DNA of 64,000 bases from Chloroflexota bacterium (GCA_019873655.1 JAIOAU010000003.1:62001-126000); one strand, 5' to 3'. Counted from the stretch's first letter, positions 49,578-59,471 are shown. Translations and numbers: made by a program. The notes: generated by a model from the letters alone, not told the origin.

Positions 49578-52500
49578 CTAGCGGCGATAGGGACGGCCTT
49601 TCTGGCCGCAACCGCCGCCCGGATTGCTGGGCGGACGCGGATTGCAGAGGCCGCCGTCCACGAAGATGCTGCCGAGGGTGTTGTCACTGAACACGGGCGA
49701 ACCGCTTTGGAACAGCGCCCCATTGACCACCTTCAGGCCATAGCCGCCGTTCTCCACGTACACGCCATCGGTCAGATAGACGCTGATGCAGCAGTTGCCG
49801 GTGACCAAAACGCCGTGCGATCCGTTGCCCCGGGCCGTCAGCCCGGTCAGAGCCACGTTGCCAGACGTCTTGATGGAAAGGCCGTTTTGCTGGTTGTTCC
49901 GGTACAGGCCGCCGGTCACCGTCACCGCGCCGCCGTTGGAGACGACCGCGCCGGACGCGCCGTTGCCGAAGGCAATCACCGAGACCAGTTCGACCGCCCC
50001 GGGCGTGGTCGCCGAGAGACCGGCGCCGCGCGCGTTGTTGCTGAACACGCCGCTGGAGACGAGGATGTCCTCGCCCGCCGTCAGGTTGGCGCCATAGGTG
50101 GCGTTGTCCTCGGCCGAAACGCCGTTCAACACAATCGCCCCGCCGGCAATCACCTGCAAGCCGTACCCGCCGACGCAGCCGCCGCAATAGGTGCACTTGT
50201 AGAACAGGTGACCCGTGAAGGCGCTGTCCTCGATGGTCACATCGCCGGCAGCCTGGACGAAAGCGCCGTAAAGGCTGTTATCGTAGGCTGCCACGTTGAC
50301 CAGCGTCGCATTCCCGCCGCTGACGGCTTTCAGCCCGTAGCCGACCTCGACCTTATTGGAGAGGTCGAAACGGTTGTCGCTGAAACTGCTGTCGGTAACG
50401 ATGATGTCGCCGTCCGCTTTCAGACTGGCGCCGTAGAGATAGTTGCCGTTGGCCTGGACGTCGTGCAGATGAATTTGTCCCTTGCTCTCCACCAGCAAGC
50501 CGTACCCATAGACGGTGTAGCCGCTGCAGTACGAGCAGGTGTAAGCCCGGTTGTCAGAGAAATTGCTGGCGTTGATGACCACATTCCCCGCGGCCCGAAT
50601 CTTCGCGCCGTAGAGATTGTTGCCCACCGCCTGTACATCCCACAACCAGACATTCCCGCCGCTGACCACCTGCAGCCCGTATCCGTCGCGGGTCTTGCCG
50701 TTGCTGTAAGCATTGCGGCTGAAATTGCCGGTGGTGATGTAAACATCGCCGTCGGTCTTGAGGTACACGCCATAAAGCACGTTGTTTTCAGCGGTGACAT
50801 CGTAGAGGTAAATCGTGCCTTTGGTCACAACCTTGAGGCCGTAGCCGTAAGGCGTGCAGCCGCCGCACTCGGCGTTGCTGTAAGAGCAGGTGTACAAACT
50901 GTGGCCGGAGAAACTGGCCGCCGCGATCGAGACGTCGCCCACGGCCTGCACATCCGCTCCGAAGAGACGGTTGTTGTTGGCCTGGACTCCGGACATCGAA
51001 ACGAAGCCTCCGCTGACCACCTTGAGGCCGTAGCCAACCTGCAGGCTTTGGGATTGTCCGAAGGCGTTTTCGCTGAAACTGCTGTTGTTGATCGAGACAT
51101 TCGATCCGGCATTCAGCGAGGCGCCGTAAAGGTTGTTGCGATTCGTCTGGACGCCGTCGAGTTGGATGCTTCCGCCAGCCGTCGCCTGCAGGCCGTAGCC
51201 GTAAGCCGTATAACTGCCGCAGTAAGGCTTGACGTAAGAGCGATTGTCAGAGAAACTGCTGGCATAGACGGAAATATCCCTGGCCGCCTGGATGCGCGCG
51301 CCGTAGAGATTGTTGGCGTTGGCGGCGACGTTCGTCAGCCCCACCGCCCCGCCGCTGACAATTTCCAGGCCATAACCGACCCGGGTGTTGTCTTTGGAGA
51401 ACGCGTTCTGGCTGAAACTGGCCTCGTAGACGAACACATCGCCATTGGCCTTCAGATAAGCGCCGTACAGGGCGTTGCGGTTGGCGGTCACCTGGTACAG
51501 ATAGATGCTGCCCGTGGTGACGACCTTCAGGCCGTACCCGTAGGGAGTGCATCCGCCGCCGCATTCGTAATTGGACGAGCAAGAATACAGCCGATGCCCC
51601 GAAAAAGCGCCGTTCGAGATGGCGACATCGCCCGCCGCCTGGATCGTCGCGCCGTACAGGCTGTTGTCGTTGGCCCGCACGCCCGAAAGGGTGACATACG
51701 AGCCGCTGACGATGTTCAACCCGTAGCCGACTTGATTGCGGCTGGAGCGATCGAAGCGGTTGTTGCTGAAACTGCTGTCCATAACCAGCACCCAACCGTT
51801 GGACTTGATCGAAGCGCCGTAGAGGTAGTTCTGGTCTGCCCGGACGGCCACCAGCGTCACCGTCGCCGCCGAGTCCACCTGCAGGCCATAGCCATAGACA
51901 ACGTAGTTGTTGCTGCACCACGAGCAGGTGTAAGCGCGATTCTCGGAGAAATCGCTCTGGCTGATGGACAGATTGCCCGTCGCCCGAATACGAGCCCCGT
52001 AGAGGCGGTTTCGGTTGGCCTGCACGCTGGTCAGGGCGACATCCCCATCGCTGGTCACGTACAGTCCGTACCCCACCACCGTCTGGTTGCACAGGATAGC
52101 GCCGTTATCATTGAAGGTGCTGTTGGTGATGGTCACATCTCCATCTGCGTCAATGCGGGCGCCGGCCCTCCGGTTCTGGTTGGCCGCTACGTTTTCGAGC
52201 GTCACATCGCCGCCGGCTACAATCGCCAGACCAGCATTGCTGTTGGTCACCTGGACATTCACGACGGTCACATCGCTCTGCGAGACCAGCGTCAGGGCGG
52301 CCTGCTGACCCACCCCGGCAATATTGAGATTGCGCACAATCAGCGCGCCGGTCCATGGCTTCTCTTCCAGGCCGATGGTGATCGGGATGGTGAAAACGGT
52401 GCGGTCGGCGGGATCGATCACCGGCGCATTGGGATTCCAGCCTCCCTGAAGCGAAAGGTCGTACTGGCTCAGATTGACGAAACTGAATGCATTGAAGTTG

Positions 52501-53045
52501 ATGCTCGTTTCGCCGCCGCTGTAATCCCCTACCGCAATGTAGATGACGCCTGCCTGTTGATAGAGGGGGTCGGCTTCATTCGCCAACAGAAAGCCCAAGA
52601 GTCCCGTCATGCTGCCAAACGCCTGCGTACAGCCATTCTCGCCCGGCATTGCCGGCTGCCCGGCCGGGCACCAGAAAGAATCGCCCGGATTGAAGGAAAT
52701 GACAGAGGACGCTGGCGGCTCGTTGGACTGACCGCTGTCGGGAGCAGAAGGATTCGGGTCGTCTGTCGTTTGGGTGGCGGTCTCATCCTCCTGCCCCGTC
52801 AAAACCTCATCGGTCGAAGGGCTATCTGCTTGACCATCGTCAACGGTCGCCTCCGACGGCTCCTGCCCCGTCAAGCCCTCGCCGGTCGAAGAGACGCCTG
52901 CCTGGTCATCGCCGACGGTCGCCTCCGCCGATGGCGTCTCGGGCGGCTGCGACTCATCCGCGCGCGCGATGGTTGTCGTCACCGCGCTGATGGACAACGC
53001 AAGGATGACGGCGAAGAACAAATAAAATATTTTCTTTGTTAGCAT
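49578..53045 (-). CDS. Large secreted beta-helix repeat protein with Cys-bearing loops
   Basis: A 1155-residue exported protein. The signal peptide (MLTKKIFYLFFAVILALSIS and following) is followed by an acidic Ser/Thr/Glu-rich linker with an internal duplication (residues about 35-110), then SFNPGDSFWCPAGQPAMPGENGC. From about residue 190 to 1100 it is a right-handed beta-helix: rungs such as NLYGARIQAAGDVSI alternate with FSDNRAYTCSYC and YGYGLQVVSGG. Loops with two or more Cys recur about every 140-150 residues. The C-terminus ends GGGCGQKGRPYRR. The start is set by the GGGAGG ten bases before 53045. No catalytic motif is seen; an adhesive or surface role is plausible. Confidence 0.85.
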   Translation of the reverse strand: MLTKKIFYLFFAVILALSISAVTTTIARADESQPPETPSAEATVGDDQAGVSSTGEGLTGQEPSEATVDDGQADSPSTDEVLTGQEDETATQTTDDPNPSAPDSGQSNEPPASSVISFNPGDSFWCPAGQPAMPGENGCTQAFGSMTGLLGFLLANEADPLYQQAGVIYIAVGDYSGGETSINFNAFSFVNLSQYDLSLQGGWNPNAPVIDPADRTVFTIPITIGLEEKPWTGALIVRNLNIAGVGQQAALTLVSQSDVTVVNVQVTNSNAGLAIVAGGDVTLENVAANQNRRAGARIDADGDVTITNSTFNDNGAILCNQTVVGYGLYVTSDGDVALTSVQANRNRLYGARIRATGNLSISQSDFSENRAYTCSWCSNNYVVYGYGLQVDSAATVTLVAVRADQNYLYGASIKSNGWVLVMDSSFSNNRFDRSSRNQVGYGLNIVSGSYVTLSGVRANDNSLYGATIQAAGDVAISNGAFSGHRLYSCSSNYECGGGCTPYGYGLKVVTTGSIYLYQVTANRNALYGAYLKANGDVFVYEASFSQNAFSKDNTRVGYGLEIVSGGAVGLTNVAANANNLYGARIQAARDISVYASSFSDNRSYVKPYCGSYTAYGYGLQATAGGSIQLDGVQTNRNNLYGASLNAGSNVSINNSSFSENAFGQSQSLQVGYGLKVVSGGFVSMSGVQANNNRLFGADVQAVGDVSIAAASFSGHSLYTCSYSNAECGGCTPYGYGLKVVTKGTIYLYDVTAENNVLYGVYLKTDGDVYITTGNFSRNAYSNGKTRDGYGLQVVSGGNVWLWDVQAVGNNLYGAKIRAAGNVVINASNFSDNRAYTCSYCSGYTVYGYGLLVESKGQIHLHDVQANGNYLYGASLKADGDIIVTDSSFSDNRFDLSNKVEVGYGLKAVSGGNATLVNVAAYDNSLYGAFVQAAGDVTIEDSAFTGHLFYKCTYCGGCVGGYGLQVIAGGAIVLNGVSAEDNATYGANLTAGEDILVSSGVFSNNARGAGLSATTPGAVELVSVIAFGNGASGAVVSNGGAVTVTGGLYRNNQQNGLSIKTSGNVALTGLTARGNGSHGVLVTGNCCISVYLTDGVYVENGGYGLKVVNGALFQSGSPVFSDNTLGSIFVDGGLCNPRPPSNPGGGCGQKGRPYRR

Positions 53046-53390
53046 AGTGCAAAGACCTCCCATCTTTGTTGCCTCTTCGCCATGATAAAAAACACAGAGG
53101 CAAATGCCATGAAATGTTCCTTACAAGTTGAGAAATTGATTCTGCATCTCTATTTCGATTCGTTTTCCCTCCTTTTCTCTTGGAGTATCCACCCAATCAT
53201 ACCAACCAGACGACAACTTTATTCTACATCTATTTTACAAAACAAATGGTAACAAAACAATAACAAAATGAGACCGCTGCGCCATTCCCTCCCTGTCCCA
53301 ACCCTGCAATTCACAAGCCGAGAAGCGGCCCGAAAAACAAAAGACCTGCCACGGGTCAGATGGCAGGTCTTCTCGAAAGATGCTGCACAG
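53046..53390. other. 345-bp AT-rich intergenic region
   Basis: No gene is seen. The part at 53195-53265 is strongly AT-rich and holds repeated ACAAAACAA/AACAATAAC stretches, a likely site for the promoter of the beta-helix gene, but I could not fix a convincing hexamer pair. The part nearest 53340-53390 holds the terminator of the DUF2917 gene. Confidence 0.6.
53341..53371 (-). terminator. Terminator of the DUF2917 gene
   Basis: AAGACCTGCCA and TGGCAGGTCTT form a perfect 11-bp stem with a 9-base loop; on the minus strand TTTGTTTTT follows. It lies about 20 bases after the stop codon. Confidence 0.9.
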
Positions 53391-53600
53391 TTAGTTCAGG
53401 CTGAAGGTGGAGGAATGTTTCAGCGCCTGCAGCACCACTTTCCCCTTGCGATGGGTCACAAAGGTCTCGCCCGGTTCGAGGATGTAATCTCGCGGGTCCC
53501 CCTCCTGCGTGACCCACAAAATGCCTTCCAGACAGCGAATTTCCGAACCGGGCCGGATGATCAGCGATTTCTGTGCATTCTGCGGAAGATTACCCGTCAT
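53391..53600 (-). CDS. DUF2917 domain protein
   Basis: A 69-residue protein with the pattern SLIIRPGSEIRCLEGILWVTQEGDPRDYILEPGETF, which matches DUF2917: a small cupin-like beta domain in which a Gly-x-x-Trp-(V/I)-T strand is followed by GDPRDY. Function unknown. The start at 53600 has a GGAGGT four bases upstream; an earlier ATG would add four residues within that ribosome site. It has its own terminator and is divergent from the MocR gene. Confidence 0.88.
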   Translation of the reverse strand: MTGNLPQNAQKSLIIRPGSEIRCLEGILWVTQEGDPRDYILEPGETFVTHRKGKVVLQALKHSSTFSLN

Positions 53601-53689
53601 ATCGACCTCCAATCCAGTAAAACCTTTGCGAGCGCTTTTATTTTAGGATATTTCGGAGTAAAATAACAGATGCAGAAACAAGAAATTGT

Positions 53690-53750
53690 AACCAGTACAG
53701 TTGTTTCACAAAAAAACTGTACTGGTTGATGAACCGCCCAACTGTATTGG
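53690..53750. promoter_or_regulatory. Three-part operator of the MocR regulator
   Basis: AACCAGTACAGTT (53690-53702) is inverted relative to AACTGTACTGGTT (53715-53727), an exact match, and a third imperfect copy AACTGTATTGG begins 25 bases after the second (53740-53750), just before GGAGG. One inverted pair plus one direct repeat is the usual layout of MocR/PdxR binding regions. The third copy overlaps the ribosome site, so the regulator probably controls its own gene. Confidence 0.8.
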
Positions 53751-53762
53751 GAGGATTTTCCC

Positions 53763-55193
53763 ATGCCCGCTGTCCGCGAACCGCTCTACGAACAACTTGC
53801 TGATGAAATTGCCCACCTGATTGCTTCGGGCACCTTTCGACCCGGCGACCGCCTGCCCTCGGTGCGCAAACTGAGCCAGCAAAAACGCTTGAGCATCAGC
53901 ACCATCCTTCAGGCCTACCTGCAGTTGGAGAATCGCGGCCTGATCGAAGCCCGACCGCAATCCGGCTACTACGTCCGCCGCGCCTCCGAGGCCGAACTGC
54001 CCGAACCGGCGATTTCCTCTCCCCGGCCAGACCCCTCGCAGGTGAGCATCCAGGAACTGACCATGATGGTGCTGCGGGACATCAAAAACCCCAACCTGGT
54101 TCAACTTGGCACCGCCCTGCCCAACCCCGACCTGCTCCCGTCCGCCAAGTTGAGCCGCATCGTAGCCGCCCTGGCCCGCGAGGATGAGCGCCTGGCCAAT
54201 ACCTACGACCTGCCGCCCGGACTGGAAAGCCTGCGCATCCAGATCGCCCAGCGCCACGTAGAAACCGGCTGCAACCTGACCCCGGCCGACATCGTCATCA
54301 CTTCCGGCTGCATGGAAGCCGTTGACCTGTCGCTGCGGGCCACCTGCCAGCCCGGCGACATCGTCGCCATCGAATCGCCCATCTACTTTGGGATGTTGCA
54401 AACCCTGCAAGCCCAAGGGCTGAAGGCGCTCGAAATTCCCACCCACCCGCGCGACGGCATCAGCCTCGACGCCCTGCGCTTTGCCATCGCCCACAACCCC
54501 ATCCGCGCCTGCGTCGTCATCTCGAACTTCAACAACCCCCTCGGCAGTTGCATCCCCGACGAGAACAAGCGCCAACTGGTGGAGATGCTCGCCCATCACG
54601 AGATTCCCCTGATCGAGAACGCCGTCTCGACCGAATTGTACTTCTCTGAACAACGGCCCGCGGTATGCAAGTCCTTCGACCGTAAGGGACTCGTCCTCCT
54701 GTGTTCTTCTTTCTCGAAGGACATCAGTCCCGGTTACCGGGTTGGCTGGGTGGCGCCCGGCCGGTTCCGGGCCGAGGTAGAATGGCTGAAGTACACCGCC
54801 AACATCGGTTCGGCGCCGCTGGTGCAAATGGCCATCGCCCGCTATCTGGAGACCGGCGGCTACGACCACCATCTGCGCCGCATCCGCCGCGAGTACGCCC
54901 GCAACGTCAGCCTGATGTCCCAGGCAGTGACGCGTTACTTTCCGCCCGAAACGCGCGTCACCCGCCCGAGCGGCGGATTCGTGCTCTGGGTTCAACTGCC
55001 CGAAAAGGTCGACTCGCTCGAATTGTACAAACGCGCCCTCCGGGCGCGCATCACCCTGACCCCCGGCTATCTCTTTTCCGCCTCGCAACAATTTCGCAAC
55101 TTCATCCGCCTGAACGCCGCCGCCTGGAGTCTGGACATCGAACGCGCCCTGCGAACCCTCGGCCTGCTGGTCGGGGAGATGGCGCGCAAATGA
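53763..55193 (+). CDS. MocR-type transcriptional regulator (GntR HTH fused to aminotransferase domain)
   Basis: A 476-residue fusion. Residues 1-80 form a GntR winged helix (YEQLADEIAHLIASGTFRPGDRLPSVRKLSQQKRLSISTILQAYLQLENRGLIEARPQSGYYV). The rest is a fold-type-I aminotransferase-like domain with ITSGCMEAVDLSLRA, SNFNNPLGSCIPDENK and a Schiff-base Lys in LCSSFSKDISPGYRVGW. MocR proteins sense PLP or amino-acid adducts; many regulate vitamin B6, taurine or GABA genes. The target here is not known. GGGAGG precedes the start. Confidence 0.93.
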   Translation: MPAVREPLYEQLADEIAHLIASGTFRPGDRLPSVRKLSQQKRLSISTILQAYLQLENRGLIEARPQSGYYVRRASEAELPEPAISSPRPDPSQVSIQELTMMVLRDIKNPNLVQLGTALPNPDLLPSAKLSRIVAALAREDERLANTYDLPPGLESLRIQIAQRHVETGCNLTPADIVITSGCMEAVDLSLRATCQPGDIVAIESPIYFGMLQTLQAQGLKALEIPTHPRDGISLDALRFAIAHNPIRACVVISNFNNPLGSCIPDENKRQLVEMLAHHEIPLIENAVSTELYFSEQRPAVCKSFDRKGLVLLCSSFSKDISPGYRVGWVAPGRFRAEVEWLKYTANIGSAPLVQMAIARYLETGGYDHHLRRIRREYARNVSLMSQAVTRYFPPETRVTRPSGGFVLWVQLPEKVDSLELYKRALRARITLTPGYLFSASQQFRNFIRLNAAAWSLDIERALRTLGLLVGEMARK

Positions 55194-55206
55194 CTTCGGA
55201 GGCGGG

Positions 55207-55622
<416 letters not shown>

Positions 55623-55626
<4 letters not shown>

Positions 55627-56825
55627 AGGTCTGTCTCCGCCAAAGATTTGTTCTTGCGAAAGATTCTATCAGGAAACCACAAACCCAAAGCCAGAATCAA
55701 CATCAGCGCGTAGGGAAGGCTGTATTGCAACACAGGGGCGAAATAACCGAAGAGCAGCGCCAGGGAGGCCATCAGAGGAAGGGCTGCGGCGTCGCGCCAT
55801 TCGGCCGCCAGCAGGACGCTCAGCCCCGTCAGAGGAATGAGCAGCAAGACGAGATCGTGGAAATGCAGATGTGGGGCCGTGAACAGAGCCAGCAGGACGG
55901 CCGTCCCCGCCTCGCGCCAACCCCAACCGTCGCAGCGCCGCAGCCAGAGACACAGGCCGACGGTCGCCGCGGCGTAGGCCAACCAGCCAATCGGCCGCAG
56001 GAGAGCAGGCGAGAGGGCGGGGAAGAGGCGCAGCAACAGTCCCAACAAGTTCACCATCTTGTTTTCGTTGATATGATAGGCCTCGCCGCTTCCGCTGAGA
56101 AACAGGAGGCGCGTAAAACCCGCGATTCCCTCCGGCCCGACATAGGCCAGGCTGAACAGCGCCAGCGCGCCGCCGCCCGCCGCAAACCACCAGAAGACCT
56201 TGCGCCGCCGAAAAGCAAAGGGCAAAGCCAGCGGCAGGGCCAGGTGCGGACGGACCGTCATCAGGGCCAGCCCCAGCCCGGCCAGCCCATCGCGCCCCGA
56301 AAACAAGCCCCACACCCACAGGCTGCCGCCCAGCAGGAGCAGGGCGCTGTCCTGTCCATTGACCAGGCTGACAAAGGCGGGAAAGAAAAGCAGGGAACCC
56401 GCCGCCAAAAGCCGCCCGTCCGCGGCCGCGAACCGTCCGCCTGTGGACTTCAGCAAGGCCAGGGCGGCCAGAATCAGCAGGATGCCCATCATCCCGCTCC
56501 AGGCCAGGAAGGAGAGGAGATAATGCTCTCCAGCAACGGCCTGGACGAGCGGAAGGATGAACGGCGGGTGGGGAAAAGGAAACGTATCTTCGGCCTCGAT
56601 CTCGAAGCCGACGACCCGCTCCTCATAGTCCTGCTGAAGAGCAAGGTCATAGGCCCGCGCCGGCCCCTCCTGGCGGGCGATCCGACCGGCGGCGTAGAAG
56701 GCAATGAAATCAGCGCCCGTCGCCTGGACTGGATCGGTCAACACCCTGACATATAACAGCAGGTAGGAGACGGGCAGCGCGATCAGGCTGACGGCCAAGA
56801 AAACGCGGCGGAGATCGATTCGCAT
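55623..56825 (-). CDS. DUF2029/GT87-type membrane glycosyltransferase (putative)
   Basis: A 400-residue polytopic membrane protein with about ten hydrophobic segments. [34 protein letters not shown] is the DF-x-x-FY-x-A motif of the DUF2029 family, whose early Asp is the probable catalytic residue in polyprenol-phosphate-mannose-dependent transferases of the GT87 type. [10 protein letters not shown] follows as usual. Donor and acceptor are unknown. It is co-transcribed with yjbQ. Confidence 0.85.
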
Positions 56826-56841
56826 TCCTGGAGACGCGGCC

Positions 56842-57087
56842 TCAATCCGTCTTTTCCACCACCACCGTCGCCTCGCTGACCAGCGCGGCGATGGCCCCCA
56901 CCGCCGCCAGCGTCGGCGCTAGGACCAGCCCCACGACGCCAAAGGTGAGCGGGAATTCCATCAACACCTTCCCCTCCCGGTCTTTGATAATCACCCGCCG
57001 GATATTGCCCTCGTGAATCAACTGCTTGATTTTGGCAAGCAATTCCTCGCCGCTGACGCGGAACTCCTCAGTGTGGCTCCCGGTCAT
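56842..57087 (-). CDS. DUF4342 domain protein
   Basis: An 81-residue protein with EEFRVSGEELLAKIKQLIHEGNIRRVIIKDREGKVLMEFPLTFGVVGLVLAPTLAAVGAIAALV, which fits DUF4342: a short helical start, an R-R-I-hydrophobic strand and one C-terminal membrane segment. Function unknown. It follows the Pmp3-like gene closely (one base gap) and precedes the GT87-like gene. Confidence 0.88.
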   Translation of the reverse strand: MTGSHTEEFRVSGEELLAKIKQLIHEGNIRRVIIKDREGKVLMEFPLTFGVVGLVLAPTLAAVGAIAALVSEATVVVEKTD

Positions 57088-57088
57088 C

Positions 57089-57298
57089 TCACCCTTCCTT
57101 CGATGGAGAATTCTTGACGCGCTTTTCCTTGACGATCACCACCGTCCTCTCCGGGCGGTTGAACAGAATCGCCGCAATCACCCCCGGCGCCCAGCCGACC
57201 AGAGTCAAAATCGTGGTCAAGAGGATCGCGCCGCAGCCTTTGTCCAGGACGGCCAGCGGCGGCAACAAGATGCACAACAGCACCCGTCCAACGCTCAT
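57089..57298 (-). CDS. YqaE/Pmp3 family small membrane protein
   Basis: A 69-residue protein with two membrane helices. ILLPPLAVLDKGCGAILLTTILTLVGWAPGVIAAILF is the Pmp3/YqaE signature (the PP-L-AV and W-x-PG-x-IHA-like positions). Family members respond to salt or membrane stress. A charged tail (RPERTVVIVKEKRVKNSPSKEG) follows. The start at 57298 has an AGGAG six or seven bases upstream; the in-frame ATG 10 codons earlier would lie in the ribosome-site region. Confidence 0.88.
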   Translation of the reverse strand: MSVGRVLLCILLPPLAVLDKGCGAILLTTILTLVGWAPGVIAAILFNRPERTVVIVKEKRVKNSPSKEG

Positions 57299-57408
57299 CG
57301 CAATTCTCCTTTCCGGCGCAAGAAGCATCGGGGGCTTCGCGCCCGTTCCAAAGGTGTTATATACTTAAGGAACGTTTACCCAAAACCATCCTGCCTAAGG
57401 AGATTCTC

Positions 57409-58545
57409 ATGGTCACCATCGAAAAGGTCGACACGGAAAACAAGGCGCAGGTCAAGCGCTTCGTCGAATTCTACTACAGACTCTACGAGGGCTGCCCCCA
57501 GTGGGTTCCTCCGCTTTACGTGGACGCCTACCTGCCGCTCAACCGCAAGAAACACCCCTTCTTCGAACATTCCGAGGCAGATTTCTTCCTGGCCGTCCAG
57601 GACGGCGAAGTGGTCGGCCGCATCTGCGCCGCCGAGAACAAGCCCTTCAACGCTTACCACAACACCCGCAAGGCGCACTTCTACGCCTTCGACAGCGTGG
57701 ACGATCAGGAAGTGGCCAACGCCCTCTTCGAGACCGTCTTCGACTGGGCGCGCAAACGCGGCCTGGACACCGTCATCGGGCCGAAGGGACTCTCGCCCTT
57801 CGACGGCTACGGCATCCTGGTCGAGGGCTTCGAACATCGGCAGATGATGACGATGACGAACTACAACTACGCCTACTACCCTCGACTCATAGAAGCCCTC
57901 GGCTTCGAGAAAGAGGTGGACTTCGTCTCCTGTTACCTGCCCGCCGACTCGTTCCGGCTTCCAGAGCGGGTGGCGCGGATTGCCGAGCGCGTCAAAGAAC
58001 GCGGCCGGCTGCAGGTCAAGCAATTCCGCTCCAAACGCGAACTGCTCGAATGGGCGCCTCGCATCGGCCAGGCCTACAATAAGGCGTTCATCAACAACTG
58101 GGAATACTATCCTTTCTCGCAAGGCGACATCCAGTACGCCGTAGATAACGTCTTCCTGGTAGCCGACCACCGCCTCATCAAAATCATCCTGCACGGCGAC
58201 GAAATCGTCGGCTTCCTGTTCGCCTTTCCGGATGTCTCCGCCGCGCTGCAACGCGCCCGCGGGCGCCTCTTCCCCTTCGGCCTCATCGACATCCTGCTCG
58301 AAATGCGCCGCACCAAGACCATCTCTGGCAACGGCATGGGCATCCTGCCCGAATATCAGGGGTTGGGCGGCAACGCCCTGCTCTATTACGAAATGGCCAA
58401 AACCATTCTGGGGTTCAAGCAGTTCGAACACGTCGAAATGACCCAGGTGGCCGAGACCACCCGTCAGATGCGCGCCGACTTGAAGAATCTCAACGGCGTG
58501 GAATACAAAAACCATCGCGTGTACCGCCGGAGCATTGCCCTATGA
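57409..58545 (+). CDS. GNAT-superfamily-like protein
   Basis: A 378-residue protein with two GNAT-like halves. The first half has FVEFYYRLYEGCPQWVPPLY and DGEVVGRICAAEN; the second has HGDEIVGFLFAFPD, GMGILPEYQGLGGNALLYYEMA (an acetyl-CoA-loop-like R/Q-x-x-G-x-G/A site reading YQGLGG) and ends EYKNHRVYRRSI. It resembles bacterial GNAT proteins without defined substrate. AAGGAG precedes the start. It overlaps the following membrane protein gene by four bases. Confidence 0.85.
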   Translation: MVTIEKVDTENKAQVKRFVEFYYRLYEGCPQWVPPLYVDAYLPLNRKKHPFFEHSEADFFLAVQDGEVVGRICAAENKPFNAYHNTRKAHFYAFDSVDDQEVANALFETVFDWARKRGLDTVIGPKGLSPFDGYGILVEGFEHRQMMTMTNYNYAYYPRLIEALGFEKEVDFVSCYLPADSFRLPERVARIAERVKERGRLQVKQFRSKRELLEWAPRIGQAYNKAFINNWEYYPFSQGDIQYAVDNVFLVADHRLIKIILHGDEIVGFLFAFPDVSAALQRARGRLFPFGLIDILLEMRRTKTISGNGMGILPEYQGLGGNALLYYEMAKTILGFKQFEHVEMTQVAETTRQMRADLKNLNGVEYKNHRVYRRSIAL

Positions 58546-59072
58546 ACCATCCCCTGGCCTGGATTCCAAACCCGGCGCGCAAGCCTTTGTTCTACTTTTT
58601 CCTTGCCGCGACGGTCGTCCTGCTCTTCCTCTTCCAGCCGCTGAACCGCCCCCTGACGACCGCTGCCGCCCCGGCCGGGATCGTCTCCCTTCAACTCGCG
58701 GCGACGCCGGAACGGGCGCAATCCATCCTGGACTCTTGGAACGCCCACTCGCGCCTGTTCGCGGCTTTCGGCCTGGGCTTCGATTACCTCTTCATGTTCG
58801 CGTATGCCGCCGCCCTGGCGCTCGGCGCCTTGCTGGCGGCCAACCGCCATCCGGGTTGGTTGGCCCGTCTGGGCGGCTGGGCAGGCTGGGGCGCGTGGAT
58901 GGCGGCCATTCTGGATGCGCTCGAAAATTTCGGTCAATTTCACCAACTCTTCAACGGGCGGACAGACTGGACGGCGCCCATCGCCGTCCTGGCAGGACTG
59001 AAATTCACCCTGATCCTGCTGGTTCTGGTCTATGATCTGGCCGGCTGGTTGTGGCCGAAGCCGAAACAGTAA
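58542..59072 (+). CDS. Small membrane protein of unknown function
   Basis: A 176-residue protein with about four hydrophobic helices (about 15-32, 70-92, 105-125 and 150-170). The first exported loop contains ATPERAQSILDSW, and the second and third helices are connected by a short segment. The pattern suggests an integral membrane protein such as a DUF4386-like or DoxX-like one, but no family is identified. It is translationally coupled to the GNAT-like gene. Confidence 0.75.
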   Translation: MNHPLAWIPNPARKPLFYFFLAATVVLLFLFQPLNRPLTTAAAPAGIVSLQLAATPERAQSILDSWNAHSRLFAAFGLGFDYLFMFAYAAALALGALLAANRHPGWLARLGGWAGWGAWMAAILDALENFGQFHQLFNGRTDWTAPIAVLAGLKFTLILLVLVYDLAGWLWPKPKQ

Positions 59073-59078
59073 ACGAAA

Positions 59079-59107
59079 GAACCCGTTCCCTGGCAGAGAA
59101 CGGGTCC
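59079..59107. terminator. Shared terminator hairpin between convergent genes
   Basis: ACCCGTTC (59081-59088) pairs with GAACGGGT (59098-59105). The core CCCGTTCC/GAACGGGTCCTT is the same as in the hairpin at 10075-10107. It lies between convergent genes; on either strand only short U-runs follow. Confidence 0.65.
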
Positions 59108-59123
59108 TTCTCAACTTCGAAAA

Positions 59124-59333
59124 CTACAGAATGGTCACGCGGACCGCTTGCGGGCCTTTCTGGCCCTGTTCGACCGCGAACTCGACCCTCTGGCCTTCCT
59201 CGAGCGTGCGGAATCCGTCGCTCTGGATGGCAGAATAGTGGACGAAGACATCCGGGCCGTTCTCGCGGGCGATGAACCCGTAGCCCTTGCCGCCGTTGAA
59301 CCACTTGACCGTGCCGATGATCCGTTCAGACAT
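59124..59333 (-). CDS. Cold-shock protein (CspA family)
   Basis: A 69-residue OB-fold RNA chaperone. [30 protein letters not shown] holds the RNP1 (KGYGFI) and RNP2 (DVFVHYSAI) motifs. The C-terminus [13 protein letters not shown] is standard. The frame continues upstream, but the start at 59333 is clear from family length. A leader of about 130 bases precedes it, containing the hairpin GACCCGCG/CGCGGGTC (59402-59425), as is common for temperature-regulated csp mRNAs. Confidence 0.95.
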   Translation of the reverse strand: MSERIIGTVKWFNGGKGYGFIARENGPDVFVHYSAIQSDGFRTLEEGQRVEFAVEQGQKGPQAVRVTIL

Positions 59334-59471
59334 TTGATTTGCTCCTTCTAGCAAAAAGATAGGGATGTGACAGGCCGTTCCATCGGACGATCGAAACGAA
59401 ACGACCCGCGCAAGAAACCGCGGGTCACTGCTCTTCTTCCAACGTGAACTGACTGGCATCTTACAAGGGCT

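Noticed and set aside
49707-53042. 1111-codon open frame antisense to the beta-helix gene, and similar long antisense frames at 1887-3350, 5689-7764, 9158-11335 and 19279-21741
   Set aside because: These mirror confidently identified genes on the other strand, have no family motifs or ribosome sites, and are expected in GC-rich coding DNA where stop codons are rare in antisense frames.
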